A stretch of 64,000 nucleotides of DNA from the NCBI RefSeq assembly GCF_024648825.1, contig NZ_JANBBE010000004.1, positions 62,001 through 126,000 on the forward strand, read 5' to 3'. The stretch is from Lentzea californiensis. GTDB taxonomy: Bacteria; Actinomycetota; Actinomycetes; Mycobacteriales; Pseudonocardiaceae. Below the pieces are notes generated by a model. It saw only the letters and a program-made list of their open reading frames with translations. It was not told where the DNA came from and ran no database searches. Below are positions 48,368-56,895 of this stretch, one piece after another. Within the stretch, counting starts at the first letter, position 1. Each line of letters opens with the position of its first letter. The translations under genes and the position numbers were made by a program.

Positions 48368-50095
48368 GTGAGAACTCGCGTTCTCGCCGTGGTCGTCGCT
48401 GTCACCGCAGCGCTGTCCGTGAGCGCGCAGTCGCAAGCCGCGGAACCACTGCAGAGCCTCGTGCCGGTCCCTGTCTCGGTGCAGGCCAAAAGCGGTGTCA
48501 CGCACACGCTGACGGCAGCCACGAAGATCTACACCGCCCCCGCCGCACGTGACGTCGGTGACTTCCTCGCCGGAGTCCTGCGGCCCTCGACCGGTTACGC
48601 CCTCCCGGTGTCCGGCACGACCGGAACCCCGTCCGACGGCATCTCGTTGCTGCTCACGGGTGCACCGGGGACGGTCGGCCAGCAGGGTTACCAGCTCGAC
48701 GTCGCGGCGAACTCCATCGTCCTGCGCGCCAACACGGCCGAAGGCCTGTTCACCGGCGTGCAGACGCTGCGGCAGCTGCTGCCGGCCAAGGTGGAGAGCA
48801 CGACCGCGCAGGCCGGTCCGTGGACCGTGCCGGGCACGCTGATCGTCGACTACCCGAGGTTCTCCTACCGCGGCGCGATGCTCGACGTGGCCCGCCACTT
48901 CCACCCGGTCTCCACGGTCAAGCGCTACATCGACCAGCTCGCGCTCTACAAGATCAACTACTTCCACCTGCACCTGACCGACGACCAGGGCTGGCGGATC
49001 GTCGTCGACAGCTGGCCGCGCCTCGCCACGTACGGCGGCAGCACGCAGGTCGGCGGCGGCCCCGGCGGCTACTACACCAAGGCGCAGTACAGCGAGATCG
49101 TGCAGTACGCGGCCTCGCGCAAGATCACGGTGATCCCGGAGATCGACATGCCGGGCCACACCAACGCCGCGCAGGCCTCGTACGCGGAGCTCAACTGCAA
49201 CGGCCAGGCGCCGCCGCTGCGCACGGACATCGAGGTCGGCTACTCCTCGTTGTGCGTGAACAAGGACATCACCTACCAGTTCGTCGACGACGTGGTGCGC
49301 GAGATCGCGGCGCTCACGCCCGGCCCGTACTTCCACATCGGCGGCGACGAGGCGCACGCCACCTCCGACGCCGACTACCAGGCGTTCATGGACCGGGCCC
49401 TGCCGATCGTGAAGAAGTACGGCAAGACCGTGCTCGGCTGGCACGAGTTCGTGAAGACCACGACCGACACCACCGCGATGCCGCAGTACTGGGGCACCTC
49501 GGCGTCCAACGCCACGGTGCAGGCAGCGGCGGCACGCGGCCAGAAGGTCATCATGTCGCCCGCGAACAAGGCGTACCTGGACATGAAGTACAACTCCAGC
49601 ACGCCCCTGGGCCTGTCGTGGGCCGGTCTGATCGAGGTCCAGACCGCCTACGAGTGGAACCCCGGCACGCACCTGAGCGGTGTCCCGGAGTCCGCGGTCC
49701 ACGGCGTCGAGGCTCCACTGTGGAGCGAGACGCTGGTGACCGGCCGTGACATCGAGTTCATGGCGTTCCCGAGGCTCGGCGCGATCGCCGAGCTGGCCTG
49801 GTCGCCGTGGTCGACGCACAACTGGGACCAGTTCAAGGTGCGCCTGGGCAACCAGGGCCCGCGCTGGACGACCATGGGCATCAACTTCTACAAGTCCACC
49901 CAGGTGCCGTGGGACACCGGCGGCCCCGGGACCGGCCCGTGCGCGCAGCCGGTGTGGGAGCGCGACAAGGTCTACAACGGCGGCAACGTGGTCTCGCACA
50001 ACAGCCGCAAGTGGACCGCGCAGTGGTGGACGCGGGGCGAGGAGCCCGGCACCACCGGCCAGTGGGGCGTCTGGCGCGACGGAGGCGTTTGCTGA
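48368..50095 (+). CDS. Secreted beta-N-acetylhexosaminidase (GH20) with C-terminal chitin-binding module
   Basis: 575 residues, GTG 48368 behind GAGGAGGAG. Signal peptide (about 1-24), GH20b N-domain, then the GH20 barrel with YRGAMLDVARHFHPV, HLHLTDDQGWRI, the catalytic pair in FHIGGDEAHAT, and LGWHEF. The last about 50 residues (PVWERDKVYNGGNVVSHNSRK and WWTRGEEPGTTGQWGVW) form a CBM5/12-type chitin-binding domain. It releases GlcNAc from chitin oligomers outside the cell. The upstream DasR-like box supports control by GlcNAc status. Confidence 0.94.
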   Translation: MRTRVLAVVVAVTAALSVSAQSQAAEPLQSLVPVPVSVQAKSGVTHTLTAATKIYTAPAARDVGDFLAGVLRPSTGYALPVSGTTGTPSDGISLLLTGAPGTVGQQGYQLDVAANSIVLRANTAEGLFTGVQTLRQLLPAKVESTTAQAGPWTVPGTLIVDYPRFSYRGAMLDVARHFHPVSTVKRYIDQLALYKINYFHLHLTDDQGWRIVVDSWPRLATYGGSTQVGGGPGGYYTKAQYSEIVQYAASRKITVIPEIDMPGHTNAAQASYAELNCNGQAPPLRTDIEVGYSSLCVNKDITYQFVDDVVREIAALTPGPYFHIGGDEAHATSDADYQAFMDRALPIVKKYGKTVLGWHEFVKTTTDTTAMPQYWGTSASNATVQAAAARGQKVIMSPANKAYLDMKYNSSTPLGLSWAGLIEVQTAYEWNPGTHLSGVPESAVHGVEAPLWSETLVTGRDIEFMAFPRLGAIAELAWSPWSTHNWDQFKVRLGNQGPRWTTMGINFYKSTQVPWDTGGPGTGPCAQPVWERDKVYNGGNVVSHNSRKWTAQWWTRGEEPGTTGQWGVWRDGGVC

Positions 50096-50118
50096 CTCCT
50101 CCTGGGTACTCGTCGGCC

Positions 50119-50304
50119 ATGACTGATCCGGAAGTGGCAGAAGAGTTCGCCGAAGAGGCCGGTGTCGACCCGACACCTCAGGAGGTCGACGAGTACCGCG
50201 ACATGACGCAACCGGGTGAGTGGCGCGCCGACGAGAAGATGGGACCGGACGGCGCGCCCGCACCGCAGGACGGGGAGGACCCGACCGGCGGCTCCGGGGC
50301 GTGA
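50119..50304 (+). CDS. Small acidic protein, function unknown
   Basis: 61 residues, ATG 50119. Strongly acidic and Pro/Gly-rich (EVAEEFAEEAGVDPTP, DGEDPTGG), with no signal or membrane segment; likely disordered. Similar in kind to the small protein at 26276. A strong terminator follows its stop, which supports it as the end of a transcript. Confidence 0.5.
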   Translation: MTDPEVAEEFAEEAGVDPTPQEVDEYRDMTQPGEWRADEKMGPDGAPAPQDGEDPTGGSGA

Positions 50305-50316
50305 TGCCTGATTCAT

Positions 50317-50349
50317 CCGGTGCGGGCGCTTACCGAGCGCCCGCACCGG
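50317..50349. terminator. Strong 14-bp hairpin terminator
   Basis: CCGGTGCGGGCGCT (50317-50330) and AGCGCCCGCACCGG (50336-50349) with loop TACCG, just after the small acidic gene and 13 bases before the PfkB start. Confidence 0.85.
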
Positions 50350-50362
50350 GTAACAGGACGTC

Positions 50363-51268
50363 GTGGATGCCCGAGTTGCCGTATTTGCCCCGTCCCCTCA
50401 ACTGACCATCACCGTCGAGGACCTCGACGGTGAGCCGGACGTGCACCTGCACGCCGGCGGCCAGGGTTTCTGGCAGTCCAGGATGATCGCCGCCTTAGGT
50501 GTCGAAGCCGTTGTGTGCGCGACGTTCGGCGGCGAGACCGGCCGTGTGCTGCGCACGTTGCTGGAAGGCGAGCACGTCGACCTGAAGGCGCGTGAGGTCG
50601 CCGCCCGCAACGGTGCCTACGTGCACGACCGCCGCGACGGCAGCCGGGACGAGATGGTCGAGATGATCCCCGGCGCGCTGTCCCGCCACGAGCTCGACGA
50701 CGTCTACGAGTCGGCACTGGTGGAGGGCATCCGCGCGGGCACGGCCGTGCTGAGCGGGCCGTCCGACGACCGCGTGCTGCCCCACGACACGTACTTCCGC
50801 CTCACCTCGGACCTGACCGGCAACGGCTGCCGCGTGATCGTCGACCTCGCGGGCGACCGGCTCGCCGAAGCCGTGCGCGGCGGCCCGCACGTCGTCAAGG
50901 TCTCGCACGAGGAACTGGGCGAGGAGGACCTGCCCAAGCTCATCCAGAAGGCCAAGGAGATCGCTGCTTCGTGCGTGCACGGCGTGGTGGTGTCCCGTGC
51001 CGACGAACCGGCGCTGGCGCTGCTGGAAGACCAGCTCTACCTCGTGAAGATGCCGCAGCTGGAGCCCGTCGACACGCGTGGCGCGGGTGACTCCATGACC
51101 GCGGGGATTTCAGCGGGCCTCGCGCTGGGTATGTCGTTGACGGACGCGGTGAAGCTCGGCGCGGCCGCGGGAGCGGTCAACGTGACCCGGCACGGCCTCG
51201 GCAGTGGCGGGGGAGATGCCGTGCGCGAGCTGAGCAAACGCGTGGAACTGGAGCCGATCGAGGAATGA
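50363..51268 (+). CDS. PfkB-family sugar/nucleoside kinase
   Basis: 301 residues, GTG 50363. PfkB signatures: GGQGFWQSRMIAALG at the N-terminus (substrate site) and DTRGAGDSMTAGI (catalytic Asp and anion hole, D-T-x-G-A-G-D). It is of the ribokinase/fructose-kinase length. It is followed after 4 bases by surE, so the two are an operon, possibly nucleotide or sugar-phosphate salvage. The substrate is unknown; the N-terminal dinucleotide-like loop is not distinctive. Confidence 0.88.
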   Translation: MDARVAVFAPSPQLTITVEDLDGEPDVHLHAGGQGFWQSRMIAALGVEAVVCATFGGETGRVLRTLLEGEHVDLKAREVAARNGAYVHDRRDGSRDEMVEMIPGALSRHELDDVYESALVEGIRAGTAVLSGPSDDRVLPHDTYFRLTSDLTGNGCRVIVDLAGDRLAEAVRGGPHVVKVSHEELGEEDLPKLIQKAKEIAASCVHGVVVSRADEPALALLEDQLYLVKMPQLEPVDTRGAGDSMTAGISAGLALGMSLTDAVKLGAAAGAVNVTRHGLGSGGGDAVRELSKRVELEPIEE

Positions 51269-51272
51269 GCGG

Positions 51273-52028
51273 ATGCGCGCGCTGATCACGAACGACGACG
51301 GAATCGACTCTCCCGGCCTGTGGACCCTGGCGTCGGCCGCCGCCGACTGCGGCCTCGAAGTGGTGGTGGCGGCGCCGTCCACCCAGGCCAGCGGTACCAG
51401 CGCGTCGGTCGCGGCGGCGGGCGAGAACGGCAGGGTGGCGAGCGAACGCCGCACCCTGCCGGGCCTCGACGTCGAGGCCTACGCGGTCGCGGCGCATCCT
51501 GGCCTGATCTCGCTGATCGCGTGCCGGGGCGGCTTCGGCGGCAAGCCCGACGTGGTCCTGTCCGGCGTGAACCTGGGCGCGAACGTCGGCCGCGCGATCC
51601 TGCACTCGGGCACAGTCGGCGCGGCGCTGACCGCGCACCTGAACGACGTCACGGCACTGGCGGCGTCACTCGACGTGGGACTGGACGGGCCTGAACCGTT
51701 GTGGGACAAGGCAGGTGAGGTCGTGCGCCTCGTGCTGCCGATGTTGCTGGAGATGCCCGCGGCCACGGTGCTGTCGCTGAACGTGCCGAACGTCGCCGAC
51801 GTGCAGGGACTTCGCTGGGCGGAGCTGGCGCGGTTCGGCACGGTGCAGAGCCGGGTGGACGACGTGGGCGACAACGAGGTCGAGCTCGTGCACGTCTACA
51901 ACGAGGAGTCGCTCGTGCCGGGCACGGACACGGCGTTGCTGGCGGACGGTTTCGCGACTCTGACGGCGCTGCACTCGGTGGGCCGCGACGTCAGCTCGGA
52001 GCCCGCTTTGCCGGCCTGGCCAGCGTGA
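51273..52028 (+). CDS. surE: SurE-type 5'/3'-nucleotidase
   Basis: 251 residues, ATG 51273. SurE motifs: ITNDDGIDSPGLWTLA (metal Asp-Asp), AAPSTQASGTSAS, and DVVLSGVNLGANVGRAILHSGTVGAA. It hydrolyses nucleoside monophosphates and short polyphosphates in other organisms. The pairing with a PfkB kinase is notable. Its end overlaps the convergent membrane gene by 38 bases. Confidence 0.93.
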   Translation: MRALITNDDGIDSPGLWTLASAAADCGLEVVVAAPSTQASGTSASVAAAGENGRVASERRTLPGLDVEAYAVAAHPGLISLIACRGGFGGKPDVVLSGVNLGANVGRAILHSGTVGAALTAHLNDVTALAASLDVGLDGPEPLWDKAGEVVRLVLPMLLEMPAATVLSLNVPNVADVQGLRWAELARFGTVQSRVDDVGDNEVELVHVYNEESLVPGTDTALLADGFATLTALHSVGRDVSSEPALPAWPA

Positions 52029-52320
52029 TCACCAGCCCGATCAGGGCCGTCCGCACGCCGAGGAAGCCCTCGGTCGTGACGTCGTCGAGCGAGAAGGCCA
52101 GCATCCCGAACCCCAGCAACAGGATGAGCCCGTACATCCGAGCGAGGCCGAGCCGCCACGCCATCACGATGCCCATCACGCCGACACCGAGCTGGACGAC
52201 GCGGTAGTTGGGGTCCAGGCCGAACAGGTCCAGCCATCCGAAGGCGAGCTGCAACACGCCCGCTGTGAGTGTGAGCGCCTGCGGCCTCGTGAACTGGAAC
52301 TGATCGCTCGACAAGGCCAC
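51991..52320 (-). CDS. Small membrane protein (DUF4383-like)
   Basis: 109 residues, four hydrophobic segments (LTLTAGVLQLAFGWLDLFG, VVQLGVGVMGIVMAW, YGLILLLGFGMLAFSL, TALIGLVITLA). The pattern resembles DUF4383-type actinobacterial membrane proteins, but the match is by shape only. It overlaps surE. Role unknown. Confidence 0.6.
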   Translation of the reverse strand: MALSSDQFQFTRPQALTLTAGVLQLAFGWLDLFGLDPNYRVVQLGVGVMGIVMAWRLGLARMYGLILLLGFGMLAFSLDDVTTEGFLGVRTALIGLVITLARPAKRAPS

Positions 52321-52326
52321 AGGTCT

Positions 52327-52722
52327 TCACCCCTCGGATCGCCGCCAGACCGCGTCGTACTTCGCCTGTCGTTCGCTGTCCTGCGCGGCGTTTCGATCCC
52401 TGCGACCCTGCGTCGCAGTTCCTCGTGGATACCCGTATTTCGTCAGGCGATAATCCACACTTTCAGGGGCGTAGGACAGCGCGAAGTACAGTCCTACAAC
52501 GAAACCGAGCCCACCGCACGCGATTGCGAGCGGCCACGGCGAGCCGAGTCCGAAGACCAGCGCCAGTGTGATGGCCGTCGTCAGCGGCGTGACCTGCACG
52601 AGACTGCGCACGGTGAAGCGCAGCAGCCACTTCGGGCCGGTCACGTCGTCGTAGACGAACTCCCGGTACTTCTGCGGCACGCGCCCACCGGCGTAGTACC
52701 AAATCTTCAGCGCGGGGTTCAC
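52327..52722 (-). CDS. DUF5313-like membrane protein
   Basis: 131 residues, ATG 52722. The family opening is clear: KIWYYAGGRVPQKYREFVYDDVTGPKWLLRF, then two helices (LTTAITLALVFGLG and LAIACGGLGFVVGLYFALSY) and a basic C-terminal tail. This matches DUF5313 of actinobacteria (from memory). Unknown function. It overlaps the MarR gene by four bases, suggesting control by it. Confidence 0.7.
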   Translation of the reverse strand: MNPALKIWYYAGGRVPQKYREFVYDDVTGPKWLLRFTVRSLVQVTPLTTAITLALVFGLGSPWPLAIACGGLGFVVGLYFALSYAPESVDYRLTKYGYPRGTATQGRRDRNAAQDSERQAKYDAVWRRSEG

Positions 52723-53168
52723 CGCGTCGCCTTGGCGATCACCTTGTGCAGCACCTGGTTCAGCTGCGCGAGCTCTTCGAACGTCATGTCGAGCTGCTCC
52801 ACGACCTTGAAGGGGATCTTGAGCGCTTCCTTGCGCAACTCGATGCCCTTCTCGGTGAGGGTGAGCGCGAGCGCGCGTTCGTCGGCCTTGTCCCGCTGCC
52901 GCTCGACGTACCCGACCGCCTCCAGCCGCTTGAGCAGCGGGCTGAGGGTGCCGGGGTCGAGTTGCAGGACGTTGCTCAGGTCTTTGACGGTGCGCGGCGA
53001 CCGCTCCCAGAGCGCCAGCATCACCAGGTACTGGGGATGCGTGAGGTTCAGCGGCTCCAGGATCGGGCGGTAGACCGCGATCACCGTCCGGCTGGCCACG
53101 GCCAGCGCGAAGCAGACCTGCCGCTCCAGCTCGAGCGGGTTCTCCGAGATGCTTGGTGTACTAATCAT
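52719..53168 (-). CDS. MarR-family regulator (OhrR-like)
   Basis: 149 residues from ATG 53168; ATG 53180 adds four. The OhrR-type start ELERQVCFALAVASRTVIAVYRP, with a conserved redox Cys, is followed by a winged helix with LTHPQYLVMLALWE, VKDLSNVLQLDPGTLSPLLKRLEAVGYVER and ALALTLTEKG. OhrR-type repressors respond to organic peroxides through that Cys. No ohr peroxiredoxin gene is adjacent, so the regulated gene is probably the overlapping DUF5313 membrane gene or the regulator itself. Confidence 0.85.
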   Translation of the reverse strand: MISTPSISENPLELERQVCFALAVASRTVIAVYRPILEPLNLTHPQYLVMLALWERSPRTVKDLSNVLQLDPGTLSPLLKRLEAVGYVERQRDKADERALALTLTEKGIELRKEALKIPFKVVEQLDMTFEELAQLNQVLHKVIAKATR

Positions 53169-53178
53169 TGGTGTACAC
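53153..53178. promoter_or_regulatory. Direct repeat TTGGTGTAC at the MarR start
   Basis: TTGGTGTAC at 53153-53161 and 53168-53176, 15 bases apart, plus the palindrome GTGTACAC (53171-53178). They overlap the possible start codons of the MarR gene, as expected for an autorepressor operator; the true start may therefore lie within or after this element. Confidence 0.35.
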
Positions 53179-53245
53179 ATTAACTCGCGGACGCGCTCGG
53201 ACCCAAGAGGTGTGGCGCAGTGCTCACATCGCCTCGGGCTTCAGC

Positions 53246-54070
53246 TCACTTCAGGGCCTCCGCGAGCACCTCGGCGGTGACGGCGGCGCCGGTCCGTGTC
53301 ATCACGGTGCCGCCGTGGTCGACCTCGTTGATCAGCACGGGTTCGCGCAGGACGGGCAGGTCGGCGCGGAAGGCCTGGGCCTGGTCGGCGGTGTAGGCGG
53401 GCGGGGAGTCCGGGCCAGTGCTCCACTCGGCATGGACGAACCACGTCGGCATGGTCAGGTCCCGCCAGCGCGAGGTGCCGAAGATGACGTCGGTGGCGTC
53501 GGCTACCAGGGTGTCGGCCGGCAGCCTGAGGTGGCCGTCCGGGGTCAGGTCGTGGGCGAAGTAGTCGCGGATCAACGGGTCGGCCGCGTCGATGACCGGG
53601 TTCACCATGGCCTGGACAGCCACGTACTCGTCGATGGTCCAGGTGCGTTCGCGAGCGGCCACCTGCGGGGCGAAGGCCTCCGGCAGCACCTCCTCGGTCA
53701 TCTGGGCGTGGGCGGGCATGGGGAAGCCGCCGTCCACGAGCACGAGCGCGCGCACCCGGTCCGGATGGCGCACGGCCAGGTCGACGGCCACGTAGGCACC
53801 CATGGACATGCCGCACACCGTCACGGACTGGAGGTCCAGCGCGTCGAGCACGCGGACCATGTCGTCGGCGTGCTGCCTGATCGACGAGCCGGGCACCTCG
53901 TGGCTGTCCCCTCGGCCGCGCAGGTCCGGGGCGACGAGCGAGAAGTGGTGCGCTGCCAGCCAGTTCCACAGCTTGCGGCTGCCGCTGACGCCGTGGATCG
54001 CGAGCACGGGCGGGGTGTCGCCGTCGTGGATCTCGACGGCCAGGTCGCCGCCCTCTACCGGAACGCGCAT
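53246..54070 (-). CDS. Alpha/beta-hydrolase
   Basis: 274 residues, ATG 54070. Nucleophile elbow VCGMSMGAYVA (G-x-S-x-G), oxyanion region LAIHGVSGSRKLWNWLAAHH, DLRGRGDS, catalytic His in VDHGGTV. No signal, so cytoplasmic. The gene follows the FAD-linked oxidase by nine bases and belongs to the TetR-oxidase-hydrolase operon; it may hydrolyse an ester or lactone produced there. Confidence 0.9.
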   Translation of the reverse strand: MRVPVEGGDLAVEIHDGDTPPVLAIHGVSGSRKLWNWLAAHHFSLVAPDLRGRGDSHEVPGSSIRQHADDMVRVLDALDLQSVTVCGMSMGAYVAVDLAVRHPDRVRALVLVDGGFPMPAHAQMTEEVLPEAFAPQVAARERTWTIDEYVAVQAMVNPVIDAADPLIRDYFAHDLTPDGHLRLPADTLVADATDVIFGTSRWRDLTMPTWFVHAEWSTGPDSPPAYTADQAQAFRADLPVLREPVLINEVDHGGTVMTRTGAAVTAEVLAEALK

Positions 54071-54079
54071 GCGGACTCC

Positions 54080-55402
54080 TCAGGCCTTGCCGGGGTTGAA
54101 CAGGTTCAGGGGGTCGAGCGTGTGCTTGACCGCCTGGTGGACCGACCACGCGTCCGGGCCGAGTTCGCGGATCATGCCGTCGCGCTTGAGCAGGCCCACG
54201 CCGTGCTCGCCGGTGACGGTGCCGCCCAGCCGCAGTGCCTGGTCGATGATGTCCTCGAACGCCGCCTGCGCCGCGATCCTCGCGTTGTCGTCCCCGGGCG
54301 GGGTGATCAGCAACGGGTGCAGGTTGCCGTCGCCGGCGTGCGCGATGGTCGCGATCCGGACCTGGTGGCGCGCACCGATCTCCTCGATGTGCGCGAGCAT
54401 CGCGGGTACCGCGGACCTGGGGACGCACACGTCCTCGGTCAGCAAAGGGCCGAGGCGTTCGAGCGCCGGGTAGGTGAGGCGGCGCGCGGCGAAGAGCGCC
54501 TCGGCCTCCGTCGAGTCGGTCGAACGTTCTGTCCAGACGGCGCCCGCGTCGGTGAAGGCCGCGACGAGGCCGTCCGCGTCGTCCGGTGTCTCGGCGCGGG
54601 CCAGCAGCATGGCCTCGGTGTCCGGCTCGATGCCCAGGTGCTTCCAGTCCTCGACGGCCTGCAGGCAGGCGCGGTCGATCAGCTCCAGCGCGGCGGGCTG
54701 CAGGCCGCGGCCGGTGCTCAGCGCGACGGCCTGACCTGCGGCGACGAGGCTGGAGAACGCGCCGACGACGGTGCCGGACGGACGCGGGGCCGGGCGCAGC
54801 CGGACCGTGACCTCGGTGACGACGCCGAGCGTGCCCTCGGAGCCGACCAGCAGGCTCGTCAGGTCGTACCCGGCGACGCCCTTCGTGGTGCGCCTGCCGA
54901 GCCGCACCGCGGTTCCGTACGCGACCGGGCCGCCCATCACTACTTCCAGACCGAGCACGTAGTCGCGCGTCACGCCGTACTTGAGGCAGCACAGGCCGCC
55001 CGCGTTCGTGGCGACGTTGCCGCCGATCGTCGACCACGGCGAGCTGGCCGGGTCCGGCGGGTACCAGAGTCCCTGTCCGGCAACGGCTTTCTTGAGGTCG
55101 TCGTTCACGACACCCGGTTGCGCGACGGCGAGCAGGTTGTCCCGGTCGATCTCCAGGATCCCGTCCATGCGGCTGAGGTCGAGGACCAGGCAGCCGTCGA
55201 CCGCGTTGGCGCCGCCGGACAGACCGGTGCCCGCACCTCGCGGCACGATCGGGATGTTGTTCGCCGCACAGTGCCTCACGGCTTCCTGAACGTCCTCTGT
55301 GGACTCCGGGCGGAAGGCGGCGTACGGCGTGCCCGCCGGTGCCCACTCGGCCTCGTCGTGGCTGAGGCCGGCCAGCGTGTCCGGGTTCGTGATGAGCTTC
55401 AT
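54080..55402 (-). CDS. FAD-binding oxidase of the D-lactate/glycolate dehydrogenase (GlcD) family
   Basis: 440 residues from ATG 55402, overlapping the TetR stop. VAO-type FAD domain: PIVPRGAGTGLSGGANAVDG, WSTIGGNVATNAGGLCCLKYGVTRD and LLVGSEGTLGVVTEVTVRL; C-terminal cap with HAGDGNLHPLLITP and GTVTGEHGVGLLKRDG. It oxidises a 2-hydroxy acid (D-lactate, glycolate or related) with electrons passed on. With a hydrolase downstream, a lactone or 2-hydroxy-acid degradation route under TetR control is plausible. Confidence 0.92.
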   Translation of the reverse strand: MKLITNPDTLAGLSHDEAEWAPAGTPYAAFRPESTEDVQEAVRHCAANNIPIVPRGAGTGLSGGANAVDGCLVLDLSRMDGILEIDRDNLLAVAQPGVVNDDLKKAVAGQGLWYPPDPASSPWSTIGGNVATNAGGLCCLKYGVTRDYVLGLEVVMGGPVAYGTAVRLGRRTTKGVAGYDLTSLLVGSEGTLGVVTEVTVRLRPAPRPSGTVVGAFSSLVAAGQAVALSTGRGLQPAALELIDRACLQAVEDWKHLGIEPDTEAMLLARAETPDDADGLVAAFTDAGAVWTERSTDSTEAEALFAARRLTYPALERLGPLLTEDVCVPRSAVPAMLAHIEEIGARHQVRIATIAHAGDGNLHPLLITPPGDDNARIAAQAAFEDIIDQALRLGGTVTGEHGVGLLKRDGMIRELGPDAWSVHQAVKHTLDPLNLFNPGKA

Positions 55403-55977
55403 GACCGCTCCAACGCGCCGTGTGCCGCCTTGTGCACAACTCGTTCCAGTGCCGCGCCCCACGCTGCCGGTGTGGTGTCCGTGTGAATCGGCACCGCACC
55501 CATGCCCGCCACCGCGAACCGCGCGAAAAGCACCAGGTCGAAGGCCTGCGCAGGGGAGGCGAGCGGTGGGGTCAGGATCGTGGCGACCTGTGCGGCGCCG
55601 GTGTTGAGCTCCTGGGTGCCGGTCGCGATCAGGTCGGGTTCGCGGACGATCACCGAGCGCCGGCCGAGTTCCAGCGCCCACTGCTCGGGCGTGATCGTGT
55701 CGATCGCCGTGCGCACCGCCTTCGTCAGTGCCGCAACGGGGTCAGGATCCGCGACGAGCGCGCGGACGACGCGGCTGAGGAACGCGTCGTACCAGAAGAT
55801 CGCCGCCTTGGTACCGAACGTGCGGAACAGCGTGCGTTCGGAGACGCCCGCGCGATCGGCGATGGCCTTGGTCGACGTGGCGGCGAAGCCCTGGTCGAGG
55901 CACAGGGCGATGGCCGCCTCCTGGATGGTGAGGCGGGTGCGCAGGTCCTTCGCGGCGCGGGCGGTGAGCGTCTCCAC
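55399..55977 (-). CDS. TetR-family transcriptional regulator
   Basis: 192 residues. TetR N-terminus: LTIQEAAIALCLDQGFAATSTKAIADRAGVSERTLFRTFGTK, then an all-helical ligand domain. Its stop overlaps the oxidase start (ATGA), so it heads the three-gene operon and probably autoregulates it. The upstream gap (55978-56070) contains TCTGCCAGA, a 9-base palindrome, as a possible part of its operator. The ligand is unknown. Confidence 0.9.
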   Translation of the reverse strand: METLTARAAKDLRTRLTIQEAAIALCLDQGFAATSTKAIADRAGVSERTLFRTFGTKAAIFWYDAFLSRVVRALVADPDPVAALTKAVRTAIDTITPEQWALELGRRSVIVREPDLIATGTQELNTGAAQVATILTPPLASPAQAFDLVLFARFAVAGMGAVPIHTDTTPAAWGAALERVVHKAAHGALERS

Positions 55978-56070
55978 GCCGTCAACCTAGACCAGAATGT
56001 CAGTATCTGCCAGATTTAGCGGCAGACCATGTCAACGTGTCGACGGCGACCGGTGGGGTAGACGACTGGC

Positions 56071-56895
56071 ATGGCCCGGACCACCGTCGTCATCGCCTCG
56101 CGGAACCGCGCGGACAGCCTGCTGCGCACGCTGGCACGCCTGAGCGAGCTGGCGGTGCCGGTGATACTGGTCGACAACGCGTCCGAGGACGACACGGTTT
56201 CCCGTGTGCGCGACGAGTTCCCGAACGTTCTACTGCTGGAGTCGGCCGTGAACCGGGGCGCGGTGGCGCGCAACCTCGGCGTGCAGGCGGCGCGGACACC
56301 GTTCGTCGCCTTCGCCGACGACGACTCGTGGTGGGCACCCGACGCGATCGAGCGGGCCGAGCCGATCTTCGACGACCACCCGGACCTGGCGGTGATCGTC
56401 GCGCGCACGCTGGTGGGGCCGGAGGAGAGACTCGACCCGATCACGCCGCTGCTACGCGACAGCCCGTTGGGCGAGGGGGTCGCGGGACCCGCGGTGCTCG
56501 GGTTCCTGGCCTGCTCCGCCATCGTGCGGCGGCAGGCGTTCCTGGACGTGGGCGGCTTCAGCCCGGTGCTGTTCTTCCGCGGCGAGGAGACGTTGCTGTC
56601 GTGGGACCTCGCGGCGGCGGGGTGGGCGCTCTGCTACGTCGACGACGTGGTGGCGCACCACCACCCGGCAGCGGGCCGGGCGGCGGGCGAGGACGTCGTC
56701 GAGCGGCGCAACGTGCTGCTGGCCGCGTGGATGCGACGGCCGGTGGCCGGCGCACTGGCGGCGTCGCTGAAGGACCCGAAGGCGTTCCGGGCGGCCCTGC
56801 CCCGGCTGCGTCAGGCGCTCCGGCAGCGACGTGCGCTGCCGGACCACCTGGAAGCGCAGATCAGAGCGATCGAACGGCCGCGCCGAGGCGCGTGA
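56071..56895 (+). CDS. Family 2 glycosyltransferase
   Basis: 274 residues, ATG 56071. GT-A core: VVIASRNRADSLLRTLARLSE, ILVDNASEDDT, VNRGAVARNLGVQAA, and the D-D-D motif in VAFADDDSWWAPDAI, followed by FLACSAIVRR and FRGEETLLSWDL. It is soluble and transfers a sugar, likely to a cell-envelope or metabolite acceptor; not more specific. Its end overlaps the convergent aminotransferase by 35 bases. Confidence 0.92.
   Translation: MARTTVVIASRNRADSLLRTLARLSELAVPVILVDNASEDDTVSRVRDEFPNVLLLESAVNRGAVARNLGVQAARTPFVAFADDDSWWAPDAIERAEPIFDDHPDLAVIVARTLVGPEERLDPITPLLRDSPLGEGVAGPAVLGFLACSAIVRRQAFLDVGGFSPVLFFRGEETLLSWDLAAAGWALCYVDDVVAHHHPAAGRAAGEDVVERRNVLLAAWMRRPVAGALAASLKDPKAFRAALPRLRQALRQRRALPDHLEAQIRAIERPRRGA

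Noticed and set aside
55978-56010. CCTAGACCAG upstream of the TetR gene as a DasR site
   Set aside because: Only one half of the palindrome matches; about 10 of 16 bases agree with the consensus.
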